Positions 34,743 to 42,697 of a DNA stretch of 56,455 bases are shown piece by piece; position 1 is the stretch's first letter, and every line of letters begins with the position of its first letter. The translations under genes and the position numbers were made by a program. Location of the stretch: IMG/VR virus record IMGVR_UViG_3300035660_000010, positions 1 to 56,455 of that record; one strand, given 5' to 3'. A model generated the notes under the pieces. The model had not been told where the DNA came from. It was given only the letters and a program-made list of their open reading frames with translations, and ran no database searches. Source of the stretch: a virus.

Positions 34743-35293
34743 TTCTTTTTACGTTCCTCTTGTAATTTTACAATAGTTTCTTTCATAAACCTATATGCTT
34801 CATCATGGGTGGTCATTCCATGATACACAGAACCCGAAACTTCTCGAGCAAAAAACTCATAATCTTCATCCGTATATGTTTCACCCGCTGCCATTTCCGC
34901 TCTCCACTCTACTTCATAAGCTACCTTTTCTTCCTCCCATCTAAATATAGTACTGGTAAAATAACAAATCATCCAGAAAGCCACACCAGCACGTAGCTGC
35001 CGAGAGGTGTGCATGGATTCATGAATTATCAAGGATCGAAGCCTGGTCGCTACTCTATTCTCCACAGACAGCTTCCACATTCTTTCATCTACATACATGG
35101 TTTCACCTATGGTCGCATAAGTACTATCCTTCATGCATACGCGCCAAATTTTCCCTTTGAATCGAATCTCCTTCACAGCTGCATTTTTCATCATTTCTTG
35201 GACAAAAGGATCATTCATATTGTCGGCAGGTCGAGAAAATAGTCGACAACCACAAAAAAGAGAAACAAGCATCAAAAGAATAAGTAAGCGCAT
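34739..35293 (-). CDS. Predicted lipoprotein with HExxH metallopeptidase motif
   Basis: 184 residues. The first 15 form a lipoprotein signal ending in LFCGC (lipobox with Cys about 16), and HESMH (about 90) is the zinc metallopeptidase HExxH motif, followed by a hydrophobic stretch (WMICYFTSTIF) and a Glu-rich helix. It would be anchored in the outer or inner leaflet of the host envelope. Possible roles are superinfection exclusion, envelope modification or lysis. Start and ClpP-like stop overlap by one base (TAATG). Confidence 0.7.
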   Translation of the reverse strand: MRLLILLMLVSLFCGCRLFSRPADNMNDPFVQEMMKNAAVKEIRFKGKIWRVCMKDSTYATIGETMYVDERMWKLSVENRVATRLRSLIIHESMHTSRQLRAGVAFWMICYFTSTIFRWEEEKVAYEVEWRAEMAAGETYTDEDYEFFAREVSGSVYHGMTTHDEAYRFMKETIVKLQEERKKK

Positions 35294-35901
35294 TAGCCCG
35301 GCCTCTTGTGTGTAGATGTCATATAAACCAGGGCTGTCTCGACCATAGGTGTACCAATATGATCGATGATACCAAACTTTTTAGCTCCTTGGGCGCTCAG
35401 CCACAACTCGCGACCTTCATGTTCCTTGATCATCTTACGAAGAGCAACATATCCTCCTTTGATGCCACAGTTTTTTGCTAAAAGACCCATAATATACTTG
35501 TTCAATCTTTGGGATTCTTTGGCATCATTGAACATGTCATGAACATCTCCACAGGTAAAACTTGATACTTCATGAACCATTATGCGGCTGTGCTGACCAC
35601 AGAAACGCTGATCGCCATGAGACAACAGAACGGCACCACAACTCATAGCCTTGCCCATACACACTGTGTAAATAGGATTAGGTACTTCATCCATTGTCTC
35701 AATCATAGAGACGAGTGAATCGGCATATCCACCATAACTGTCAATATAAACAATCAGTGGATGGCTACAGTTCGGTGCCTCTCGAACCTTTTGAATCACT
35801 TGCTCACGAAACTTTTGAGAAGATTCTTCATCAAATTTATGAATCCAAATTTCATCTCCAACTCCAGCTCTTCTTTCCTTCGGGGGGGTATCATCAACCA
35901 T
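35293..35901 (-). CDS. ClpP-like serine protease
   Basis: 202 residues from ATG 35901 (AGAGGTGG upstream; longer in-frame reading to 36015 runs through the terminator and is rejected). It has YIDSYGGYADS, catalytic Ser in KAMSCGAVLL and His in SRIMVHEVSS. At the usual Asp position the sequence has RELWLSAQGAKKFGIID, i.e. Glu appears in place of the catalytic Asp. It could process virion proteins or form a Clp-type degradation chamber with a host ATPase. Confidence 0.85.
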   Translation of the reverse strand: MVDDTPPKERRAGVGDEIWIHKFDEESSQKFREQVIQKVREAPNCSHPLIVYIDSYGGYADSLVSMIETMDEVPNPIYTVCMGKAMSCGAVLLSHGDQRFCGQHSRIMVHEVSSFTCGDVHDMFNDAKESQRLNKYIMGLLAKNCGIKGGYVALRKMIKEHEGRELWLSAQGAKKFGIIDHIGTPMVETALVYMTSTHKRPG

Positions 35902-35920
35902 TATCCACCTCTTTCTGGAT

Positions 35921-35973
35921 AAAAAGGGGAGATAGCAACACCGCGTTACCAGAACGCAACTTGCTACCTCCCC
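35921..35973 (-). terminator. Strong intrinsic terminator after FolE2
   Basis: A long hairpin: outer arms 35926-35939 and 35960-35973 (near-perfect), an inner 5-base-pair stem, and a U-run (TTTTT, 35921-35925) directly after on the minus strand. It lies 17 bases past the FolE2 stop and separates that unit from the ClpP-like gene. No promoter is evident in the 20 bases before the ClpP start. Confidence 0.9.
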
Positions 35974-35989
35974 TCGCTTCTTTCGCTTA

Positions 35990-36871
35990 CTATGGAATAT
36001 ATATTTCACCACCACGCTTCACACAAACCGCATCATACTGATGGATTGATTCGTGGTGTTCAGTTACAAAACAAAAACCATTGATTCTCTTCACCCATTC
36101 TTCTTGCTGAAGAATAAGAGCAACATCACGAGCAACATCCTCCACAAACTTGGGATTACGATATGATGCTTCCGTTACATACTGCTCATCAGGTCTCTTA
36201 AGAGCATTATAAATAGGACAACTTGCACAGCTCTCAATAATGCTAATCAAATCTTCCAACCAAACAAAACTGTCGGGATCACTTAAATCAACATCCTTCA
36301 AACTAACAGTTAGGGTGCCCGTACTTCTCTGATTGTGAGCACCCTTACCATAAACCTCACCCTTCTCATCCGTTCCCATTGCAGACATCTGTCTTGAACA
36401 GGGGCATAACGACATATACTGAACACTAACTGTTACGAAAAGGCGCAAGCCATCACGAAATGTATCGCGTCCATCAAGAATGGCAGGATACTTTGAATAA
36501 GATTCAACACCCGATACTGGTGCCTTCTTCTTCAAAAAGAAAGGAAACTTGGCTGTAACATAACTCTCAGTTGAACCAAGCCGATTCTTACAAGCTGCTA
36601 ACATATCCTTGATCGCGTGAATACTAATATGTCCCTTAGCTAACGCCTTGCTTACTACCTGCGAATAACGACTCATATTCGCACCCTTTACCTCTTCATT
36701 CAAGGAAGTGTAAAGACTAACCTTTCCTGCCGTTTGCTGAGCACCATTATCTTTTGTTAGAACTGTAAAGGGAAGTTCGTACCCCTTGATTCCTACTTTA
36801 TCAAGTGGAACACCACGAGTATCCTGTTGATTCTGCAAATCTGGCAGAGGAGAACTTACATCTGGTATCAT
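35990..36871 (-). CDS. folE2: GTP cyclohydrolase FolE2 (type IB)
   Basis: 293 residues, usual FolE2 length. Motifs: DTRGVPLDKVGIKGYELPF near the start, YMSLCPCSRQMS (active-site Cys region), GAHNQRS and a final block with VTEHHESIHQYDA. It turns GTP into dihydroneopterin triphosphate, the first step toward folate or, with QueD and QueE encoded nearby, 7-cyano-7-deazaguanine. A terminator follows it. Confidence 0.92.
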   Translation of the reverse strand: MIPDVSSPLPDLQNQQDTRGVPLDKVGIKGYELPFTVLTKDNGAQQTAGKVSLYTSLNEEVKGANMSRYSQVVSKALAKGHISIHAIKDMLAACKNRLGSTESYVTAKFPFFLKKKAPVSGVESYSKYPAILDGRDTFRDGLRLFVTVSVQYMSLCPCSRQMSAMGTDEKGEVYGKGAHNQRSTGTLTVSLKDVDLSDPDSFVWLEDLISIIESCASCPIYNALKRPDEQYVTEASYRNPKFVEDVARDVALILQQEEWVKRINGFCFVTEHHESIHQYDAVCVKRGGEIYIP

Positions 36872-36872
36872 A

Positions 36873-37424
36873 TTAAAATCCTTTATCTTCTAACTCTTCT
36901 GGCTTACGAGGATCAAATATAATCTCACCATCATGATCGACAAGCTTCAGCTTGTGCTTTTCGAATATCTCACGAATCCCAAGAATGTCACCACGATCTC
37001 TTAGCACCTTTGCAATTTCTACAAGAATCAATTCAAGAGAAGGAGGTGGGGACTTTACGATCCTATTTCCCTTCTCATCCTTCTCCTCAACGGGGAGTGG
37101 AATGGAGGGATATGGGAAACCACCACCGATTGATGGAAGATAGGTGGTAGGTGGTGCGTAAGGTGGATAACCAGGGGTGGTATAGGGTGGATCACCAATC
37201 GTAATGGTATTAGGAAGAACCCATATTGGTCCAGTGTTATCACTTGCACTACCACCAGCACCCGGTATCCATGTGATACCATTTGAATTTTGAAGGTCAT
37301 ATAAAGAACAACTGCTAAAAACTATCTTGTTTCCATTTTGATCCACGCTCATCTGCATTGGATTACCTATCTGTTGTCCATCAGAGACCCAACAGACATT
37401 TATAAGATTTTCTAAACTATCCAT
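36873..37424 (-). CDS. Unknown Pro-rich protein
   Basis: 183 residues from ATG 37424, overlapping the upstream stop by one base (TAATG; a GTG two codons earlier is less likely). A central Pro/Tyr/Gly-rich stretch (about 75-115) separates a beta-rich N-terminus from a helical, charged C-terminus. No family recognised; not obviously linked to the pterin enzymes around it. Confidence 0.6.
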   Translation of the reverse strand: MDSLENLINVCWVSDGQQIGNPMQMSVDQNGNKIVFSSCSLYDLQNSNGITWIPGAGGSASDNTGPIWVLPNTITIGDPPYTTPGYPPYAPPTTYLPSIGGGFPYPSIPLPVEEKDEKGNRIVKSPPPSLELILVEIAKVLRDRGDILGIREIFEKHKLKLVDHDGEIIFDPRKPEELEDKGF

Positions 37425-37687
37425 TACCACTCCTTCTTATTTAATCCTCGAACGATATCAGGATCTACATCTCCTGGAATCATAATATTATTTTTATTAC
37501 AAGCCTTTGCTATAACATCCCACACATTCAGACCACAACGATACGGGAGCTCTTCTGGGGAATGTACAGCTCCGCAGCAGCAAGGACCATCAAACAGGAC
37601 ATCACAAGGATCGGTACAGGCATTGCGTAATATGAGCTTATCCTGCACAAAATCACGGAATGCCTGCTTGATCGGGTCTTTATACAT
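37424..37687 (-). CDS. Unknown Cys-rich protein ending in LNKKEW
   Basis: 87 residues from ATG 37687 (GAGG upstream), overlapping the upstream gene by 8 bases; the longer reading to 37738 is inside that gene. Cys cluster CTDPCDVLFDGPCCC near residues 24-38. Ends GLNKKEW, a member of the shared-ending group, with GGAGTGG feeding the next gene. Confidence 0.6.
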   Translation of the reverse strand: MYKDPIKQAFRDFVQDKLILRNACTDPCDVLFDGPCCCGAVHSPEELPYRCGLNVWDVIAKACNKNNIMIPGDVDPDIVRGLNKKEW

Positions 37688-37946
37688 CAATATCAACCTC
37701 AAAATCCTCAATGGATGGTGGTGCAACCGGTCCCTCATGCTTTAACTTTACATGTATTTCACGCACAGAAATAGGTAAAGGCATTGGCAAAGGTTCATCC
37801 TTATGATGCTCCTTTATGTGGACCTCATAACGTATAACCCTTGCTCCACAATATGGACACTCACTGCAACACGGCATACAATGCACTATGTGAGGATTTC
37901 TATGACACTGACAACCACACTCATCAAAATTAATAGGCTTTGTCAT
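37680..37946 (-). CDS. Small Cys/His-rich protein
   Basis: 88 residues. CGCQCHRNPHIVHCMPCC and CPYCG make a dense metal-binding N-terminus; the C-terminal half is Pro/Val/Glu-rich. No family recognised. Confidence 0.6.
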   Translation of the reverse strand: MTKPINFDECGCQCHRNPHIVHCMPCCSECPYCGARVIRYEVHIKEHHKDEPLPMPLPISVREIHVKLKHEGPVAPPSIEDFEVDIDV

Positions 37947-37950
37947 TAGT

Positions 37951-38121
37951 CTACTCCCACAACTCTACGTTTTGAGATTTTTCATTATAATCGATCCTTT
38001 TTATCTTTGTTTCAACATAGTCAATAAAACCATAAAGTAAATCACTATTATTATATTGGAATACTACTTCTGCACTGGGTGGCATTTTCTGTAGTCTTTC
38101 AATAATTTCTACTACCTTCAT
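37951..38121 (-). CDS. Small conserved phage-type protein
   Basis: 56 residues from ATG 38121 (GGAG upstream), two bases after the QueE stop. Reads KVVEIIERLQKMPPSAEVV then a beta part; this short helix-loop-strand layout (hydrophobic helix, L-x-x-MP-x-x-A-x-V) recurs in many phage hypotheticals. Function unknown. Confidence 0.6.
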   Translation of the reverse strand: MKVVEIIERLQKMPPSAEVVFQYNNSDLLYGFIDYVETKIKRIDYNEKSQNVELWE

Positions 38122-38123
38122 AT

Positions 38124-38894
38124 TTACACTCCTGATCTTTTTCCCCAAACAAGGATCTGTGTCCTCGTTATACCTCTAAACCCGTACTTTTTGCATACAT
38201 CATACAGAAATCGAGTTTTTTCTGGTAAATCTTCTCGACTATCCACCCCCGGCATCAAAATAACCTTTCTTGGGTCAATACCAAATGGTTCAAGGAATGT
38301 CTCTCTTATCTCCTGAATATCTTCTTCAAAGTTGATTACAAACTTAAACCAACTATTACGATGTTCATTGATCTGCTTTATTGCTTCTGGAACAATCCTA
38401 ATCACCTTTTTCATGCCCGAGTTGGCAAGCTTGGGACTCGTGTTTACCTGTTGGAATCTATCATAAAAGTTGTCAGGGCAGAAAATAGTACCATTTGTTT
38501 CGAGTTCATGGAACGACTCATTTTCTGGATACTTGTTGTTCCAAAACTCCAAAAAGCTTGTTATCCCTACCCTTACTATAACAGGTTCTCCCCCGGTCCA
38601 AACGAAGTTAGCAATACCATCTCGGAGCCAGTTGATCAATGGAACCCCATTCTTTTGTCCCTCTGCTCCAATCCGAGCAAAAAGTTCCTCGTTGGAGGTT
38701 TCAATCCCTTGGTTCAATAACATTTCTGTATCACAAAACCAACTGCATGGTTTACCTTCGATTGTCTTCCCAACCAGGCAACCCTTAGGACCTCCACAAT
38801 GGAGATTACAGTGGGAAACCCTGATAAAGAAAGCACATTGCCCTTGTGAGATGCCTTCACCCTGAACTGAAAAAAATGCTTCGCTAAGCTTCAT
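38124..38894 (-). CDS. queE: 7-carboxy-7-deazaguanine synthase (radical SAM)
   Basis: 256 residues. SEAFFSVQGEG at the start, then CNLHC with a spaced C-x-x-x-CDT (CSWFCDTE), the cluster-binding Cys set of QueE with a 15-residue insertion. WTGGEPV and VNTSPKLANSG complete the radical-SAM site. It converts 6-carboxytetrahydropterin to 7-carboxy-7-deazaguanine, after FolE2 and QueD in the preQ0 path. It heads a unit with a 100-base leader. Confidence 0.9.
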   Translation of the reverse strand: MKLSEAFFSVQGEGISQGQCAFFIRVSHCNLHCGGPKGCLVGKTIEGKPCSWFCDTEMLLNQGIETSNEELFARIGAEGQKNGVPLINWLRDGIANFVWTGGEPVIVRVGITSFLEFWNNKYPENESFHELETNGTIFCPDNFYDRFQQVNTSPKLANSGMKKVIRIVPEAIKQINEHRNSWFKFVINFEEDIQEIRETFLEPFGIDPRKVILMPGVDSREDLPEKTRFLYDVCKKYGFRGITRTQILVWGKRSGV

Positions 38895-38995
38895 AATTTC
38901 TCCTACTTGGCCTTTGGACTAGCACAAAGAAGCTCATTGGTAGGTTTTAGCGGGCTAGCACGCTTGATTGCTTACATCATGTATCCGTATCGATA
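38895..38995 (-). promoter_or_regulatory. queE leader with weak promoter element and repeats
   Basis: TATCGATA (38988-38995) is followed by 8 bases and a poor -10-like stretch. Downstream the leader has GTGCTAGCCC and GTGCTAGTCC as a direct repeat, each inside a small stem. A preQ1-type riboswitch is conceivable in front of this gene but not shown. No terminator precedes it. Confidence 0.35.
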
Positions 38996-39022
38996 CCTTT
39001 TGAGTCATGAAATGAAATGGCA

Positions 39023-39715
39023 CTAATGCCCAATATACCCGTTCTTCAATATCTCCCATGTATCCTGCCACCCATTTACTGGGAACACTTTATCCTCTTT
39101 TCCTAATACCCTTACAAGTAGCCAATCATTCCCACCTTCTTGTACTTGATCACCAAAGAAGTAGATTGGTCCCTTGATTTTGTTTCTTATCTGAGACTTA
39201 TCACAACCATGAGGAGCAATGTCAATAGAAACTTGTCCACCAATAGTTGCACAAATTTCTGAAAAATGATCATTTACGAAATCAACTATCTTTTGTCTTT
39301 CTCCCTCCACGGCATCCCACTTATTATATTCTGTACGTTCCTCTTTACTTGCTCTTCCAAGGGTAGAAAAGTTGATCATTCCTGACCGAATATCAATAAG
39401 TCCACCACGTTGCTGAGGGTACTTGCTGGTATCTATGAATACTTGCAAAACATCTACCAGCTCCTCACAATGCCACACCATATCATACACAAGCTTACCA
39501 CCGACATACAACACATTCCCCTGGCAGGGGAAAAACCCATTCACCTTGTCTACTATATCACCTAACTGCGACTTGATATCAGCATAAGGTGAGCCACTCA
39601 AAATATACACGTTTTTACCCTGCATCCATTGCCTAAAGAACTTTTCAAACTCTGGATCAATAGGAGTGCGCGGCGAGGTTAGTACACAATCTACATCAAA
39701 GATGAAGTTAGGCAT
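39023..39715 (-). CDS. Phosphomannomutase-like HAD protein
   Basis: 230 residues. It follows eukaryote-type phosphomannomutase step by step: FDVDCVLTSPR (HAD nucleophile D-x-D), QLGDIVDKVNGFFPCQG, GGLIDIRSGMINFSTLGR, GGQVSIDIAPHGCDKSQ and YFFGDQVQEGGNDW. It is close to PMM length (about 245). In the family, the enzyme interconverts mannose-6- and mannose-1-phosphate for GDP-mannose. The role here could be sugar decoration of DNA or capsid, or host envelope change. ATG 39715 uses GGAGTGG in the upstream gene's end. Confidence 0.8.
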   Translation of the reverse strand: MPNFIFDVDCVLTSPRTPIDPEFEKFFRQWMQGKNVYILSGSPYADIKSQLGDIVDKVNGFFPCQGNVLYVGGKLVYDMVWHCEELVDVLQVFIDTSKYPQQRGGLIDIRSGMINFSTLGRASKEERTEYNKWDAVEGERQKIVDFVNDHFSEICATIGGQVSIDIAPHGCDKSQIRNKIKGPIYFFGDQVQEGGNDWLLVRVLGKEDKVFPVNGWQDTWEILKNGYIGH

Positions 39716-39718
39716 TGA

Positions 39719-39862
39719 TCACCACTCCCCTTCATTAGGAGTGGGCTGGTTATTTTCCTCCCATGGTGCAGTTCCGATATAAGCCCAAGCTCCATGTGTG
39801 TCGGGATAAAGTCCAGCACAAACTCTTGGATTTACTGGTTGAAAGTTTGGATCCTCATTCAT
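39719..39862 (-). CDS. 47-residue micro-protein ending in PNEGEW
   Basis: ATG 39862 with GGAG upstream, one base from the QueD stop. One Cys, many Pro and Trp, ends TPNEGEW. GAG TGG TGA supplies the ribosome site of the phosphomannomutase-like gene. Another carrier of the shared ending, without a zinc ribbon. Confidence 0.55.
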   Translation of the reverse strand: MNEDPNFQPVNPRVCAGLYPDTHGAWAYIGTAPWEENNQPTPNEGEW

Positions 39863-39863
39863 A

Positions 39864-40403
39864 TTACTCTCCTATAAAACTTGCCCTTGTTTTCGGTGTC
39901 TCACACCAATCCACTTGAACTACCTTTACCACTTTTGCCATCTTTTCTTTTGAAAAATTGTAAATCCATTTTGACAAATTCTCACTCGTGGGACAAAAAT
40001 CGACTATGAAGAAACTTTCATACCACTCTCGCTCAATGTCTTCAATCGTTGAAATATCTATTTTATGTCCCACCGGGTCCTTTACACCCTCGATAAAAAC
40101 TGGGACAAAAGGGAAATCCTTATCAACAAAATGTTTATACAAGGGGTCGTGTGAGTCTACTAAAAATTTATGATCCAGATAGTCGTCTAAAAACTTTTTT
40201 AACCAATTACTCATTTTAAAATCTACAACCATCGCTTGAGCATTTAGTTCTTCCGCCTCAAATACAATCTTCACTAATCCTTGATGTCCGTGGCAGTTGC
40301 GGCAACGACATTGAGTATCAACACTAAACTCTGCATCGAGCTGTTGTGTCCAAACACGATGTCCAAAGCAAAGTTCAAGGTCTTTTGAAATCACATGTTT
40401 CAT
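39864..40403 (-). CDS. queD: 6-carboxytetrahydropterin synthase (QueD / PTPS family)
   Basis: 179 residues. LCFGHRVWT and NCHGHQGL give the zinc His set, a Cys just before HGH is the catalytic Cys, then AMVVDFKMSNWL, LDHKFL, and CPTSENLSKWI. It makes 6-carboxytetrahydropterin from the FolE2 product. It is longer than typical QueD (about 120) by an insertion of some 45 residues around 90-135. Confidence 0.9.
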   Translation of the reverse strand: MKHVISKDLELCFGHRVWTQQLDAEFSVDTQCRCRNCHGHQGLVKIVFEAEELNAQAMVVDFKMSNWLKKFLDDYLDHKFLVDSHDPLYKHFVDKDFPFVPVFIEGVKDPVGHKIDISTIEDIEREWYESFFIVDFCPTSENLSKWIYNFSKEKMAKVVKVVQVDWCETPKTRASFIGE

Positions 40404-40404
40404 T

Positions 40405-40815
40405 TCAATACTCCTTTTCGTTCAATCCACCCTTTTCATGTTCTTCACAAGAGGTATAATGCCAACCATGATGTACACGTACCTCTCCAGGAGCTCCACA
40501 TATCTCACAGGTCTTTCCGCTCTTTTCTTCTGCTTTTTGTATGAGCTCCTCCATCTTGTCGGTGGAACCTTCCATATAAAAACGAAGACCGGCATACTTC
40601 TCCTTTACCTGGGAGGCACAATAATACTGCCTTTCTTCTTCCGGTTGTTTCAGGATTTCAGCTTCAAGCTTTTTGGAGAGGTCATAAATCAGCTGGAACC
40701 ATCCCTCTCCAACATCGAACCCCCAACACATGCAGGTTTCTCGCAGGCTTCCATTTCGATTTCTATAAAGATTTGGAAACTCTCTACATAGTTGTTCGTC
40801 TAAATCTTTACGCAT
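40405..40815 (-). CDS. Conserved phage protein with Cys-x-x-Cys motif
   Basis: 136 residues. Contains CWGFDVGEGWFQLIYDLS, QVKEKYAGLRFYM and TCEICGAPGEVRVHHGW, a set I recall from many phage hypotheticals of unknown role. Ends LNEKEY, a relaxed form of the shared ending, over GGAGTATTGAAATG. Confidence 0.7.
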   Translation of the reverse strand: MRKDLDEQLCREFPNLYRNRNGSLRETCMCWGFDVGEGWFQLIYDLSKKLEAEILKQPEEERQYYCASQVKEKYAGLRFYMEGSTDKMEELIQKAEEKSGKTCEICGAPGEVRVHHGWHYTSCEEHEKGGLNEKEY

Positions 40816-41258
40816 TTTTTAGCCTCTTCCAAAAACTTCTTCACTCCACCTCCATCTAAACAATGCTCAATCTTGGTCTCCCAATCTCTATCGTTGAACC
40901 AGTCAAGCATTTCTTGGCCACTTCTCCAGTAAATGGCATTTTTCAATCCTCTCGACAGCTCTCTGACTTCATCCCAGCTACCGCATGCCTCCATAGCATC
41001 ACACCCACTGCAGGAGCCATAGCTGATAGAAACATAGCCATATCTTTCACCATCTTGTAAAAGTACCAAATAATCTCCCTGCCAATCCCCTATTGTTTCC
41101 ATTACCAATACCTTGTAGCCCCAACTATGTACCATGGATCCATAATCTTGAAGGCAATCACACTCCTGCAAGATACAATGATACATCTTGTGCTGTTCCG
41201 GGCAAAAGCAGCCGTTCTGCAACGCCTTGAGCTGTTGATCTCTTTCTTCCTGTCCCAT
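40800..41258 (-). CDS. Conserved Cys-rich protein
   Basis: 152 residues. An N-terminal C-x-C cluster (CFCPEQHKMYHC, CDCL) and YGSCSGCDAMEAC in the middle, the latter a recurrent motif in phage and bacterial hypotheticals. C-terminal helix. It overlaps the next gene by 16 bases. Function unknown. Confidence 0.65.
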   Translation of the reverse strand: MGQEERDQQLKALQNGCFCPEQHKMYHCILQECDCLQDYGSMVHSWGYKVLVMETIGDWQGDYLVLLQDGERYGYVSISYGSCSGCDAMEACGSWDEVRELSRGLKNAIYWRSGQEMLDWFNDRDWETKIEHCLDGGGVKKFLEEAKKCVKI

Positions 41259-42697
41259 TATATCTCTCCAAAATACTTCAAGATAAATCTCTTCTTGTCT
41301 TTGGCTTCTACCAACTTCGTCATGTCCTCTAATCGGATCATTTCTCTTTCCTTACGTGCTTGTATATCATCGTAATCAATATGGAGATTCTCAAACTTTG
41401 GAAATGCTATTGGTGTTGCTATTCTACCTCTTGCAGGAGCTGTGAATACACCTTGATGTTTCAAAAGCGTTAGGCAAGTTTTCACCTGCCCTTGTATGAT
41501 GCCTTTCTTGCTTATCTCTTGAGCAACTTCGTCATACTTTATATCTCGATAACTTCCAGGTGGCACCAAACTACGAATCTTTCTGTAAGTGGTTTCAAAA
41601 ACCGACTTTGGCGGATGGCTGATCTCAATAAAAAAATGACGAAGACCAATATCTCTTTGGCTGTAAAACAATTTACAAGTTGAGGGCAAACTATCACGAC
41701 CAGCTCGACCTACCTCTTGATAATACGACTCTACCGAGCCAGGAATAGTGTAATGCCAGATATTCCTAATATCTGGCTTGTCTATTCCCATTCCAAATGC
41801 TATTGTTGCCACAACCCATGATATCGTGTTATCTTGAAATGACTCCTGCACTATTTCTTTGTCATCCTTTGGCATTTCTGCATGGTATGGACATGATAAC
41901 CTACTTATTCCGTATTTATTTTTTGCTAATTTATTAAACTGAGACGACAAGATTTCGCACATATTTCGGGTACCACAATATATTATGGCAGGTGATACTT
42001 TACCACTTTTAAATATGTTCTCAATTTCTTTTTCGAACTCTTTTGCTTTAGTATTATCATCACAATATCTTTCACCAATCAATGTCAGATTTGGACGATC
42101 AAAGCCTGTAATCTTTACAAGAGGATTGACCATTTCTAACTGCTTGATTATATCTTCTCTCACCTCAGGTGTCGCAGTAGCCGTACCTCCCAAAACTGGA
42201 GGATTTTTCATCATCTTTCGTGCTTGTTTCAGCTTACGATAATCAGGTCTAAAATCGTGTCCCCATTGACTAATGCAGTGTGCCTCATCGACCACAAGAA
42301 GTGAGACATCAAGCGTTTGTACCAATCCACAAAACTCTATGTTGCCAAAACGCTCTGGTGCAATATATAGAAGCTTATATTTTCCCTGCAGGATTTCCTG
42401 CACTCGTCGGCTATAATCTCCCTGACTTAAAGAGCTATTTAGAAAAGTGGCAGGAATGCCCTTATTGGTGAGAGCATCGGTTTGATCCTTCATCAATGCA
42501 ATCAGAGGAGATACTATAATAGTTATGCCATCCAGCAATAGAGCAGGAAGTTGGAAACAAAGACTTTTACCACTGCCTGTCGGCATGACAATCATCGTGT
42601 CCCGTCCCTGCAATACGGCTTCGATCACTTCCTGTTGTCCAAGTCTAAAATCTGAGAGATTGAACTTATCTATAAGAACTTGTTTTAGGTCTGTCAT
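41258..42697 (-). CDS. recQ: RecQ-family DNA helicase
   Basis: 479 residues. Helicase motifs in order: FRLGQQEVIEAV (motif 0), MPTGSGKS (I), DEAH (II, about 133), TATATPEV (III), motifs IV-V (YCGTRNM) and VGRAGRD (VI). The RQC/HRDC region found in E. coli RecQ is mostly missing (E. coli RecQ is about 610). It unwinds 3'-5' DNA at forks or junctions. Start overlaps the upstream stop. Confidence 0.95.
   Translation of the reverse strand: MTDLKQVLIDKFNLSDFRLGQQEVIEAVLQGRDTMIVMPTGSGKSLCFQLPALLLDGITIIVSPLIALMKDQTDALTNKGIPATFLNSSLSQGDYSRRVQEILQGKYKLLYIAPERFGNIEFCGLVQTLDVSLLVVDEAHCISQWGHDFRPDYRKLKQARKMMKNPPVLGGTATATPEVREDIIKQLEMVNPLVKITGFDRPNLTLIGERYCDDNTKAKEFEKEIENIFKSGKVSPAIIYCGTRNMCEILSSQFNKLAKNKYGISRLSCPYHAEMPKDDKEIVQESFQDNTISWVVATIAFGMGIDKPDIRNIWHYTIPGSVESYYQEVGRAGRDSLPSTCKLFYSQRDIGLRHFFIEISHPPKSVFETTYRKIRSLVPPGSYRDIKYDEVAQEISKKGIIQGQVKTCLTLLKHQGVFTAPARGRIATPIAFPKFENLHIDYDDIQARKEREMIRLEDMTKLVEAKDKKRFILKYFGEI

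Noticed and set aside
35902-36015. N-terminal extension of the ClpP-like gene
   Set aside because: It runs through the terminator hairpin and lacks similarity; ATG 35901 has a ribosome site.
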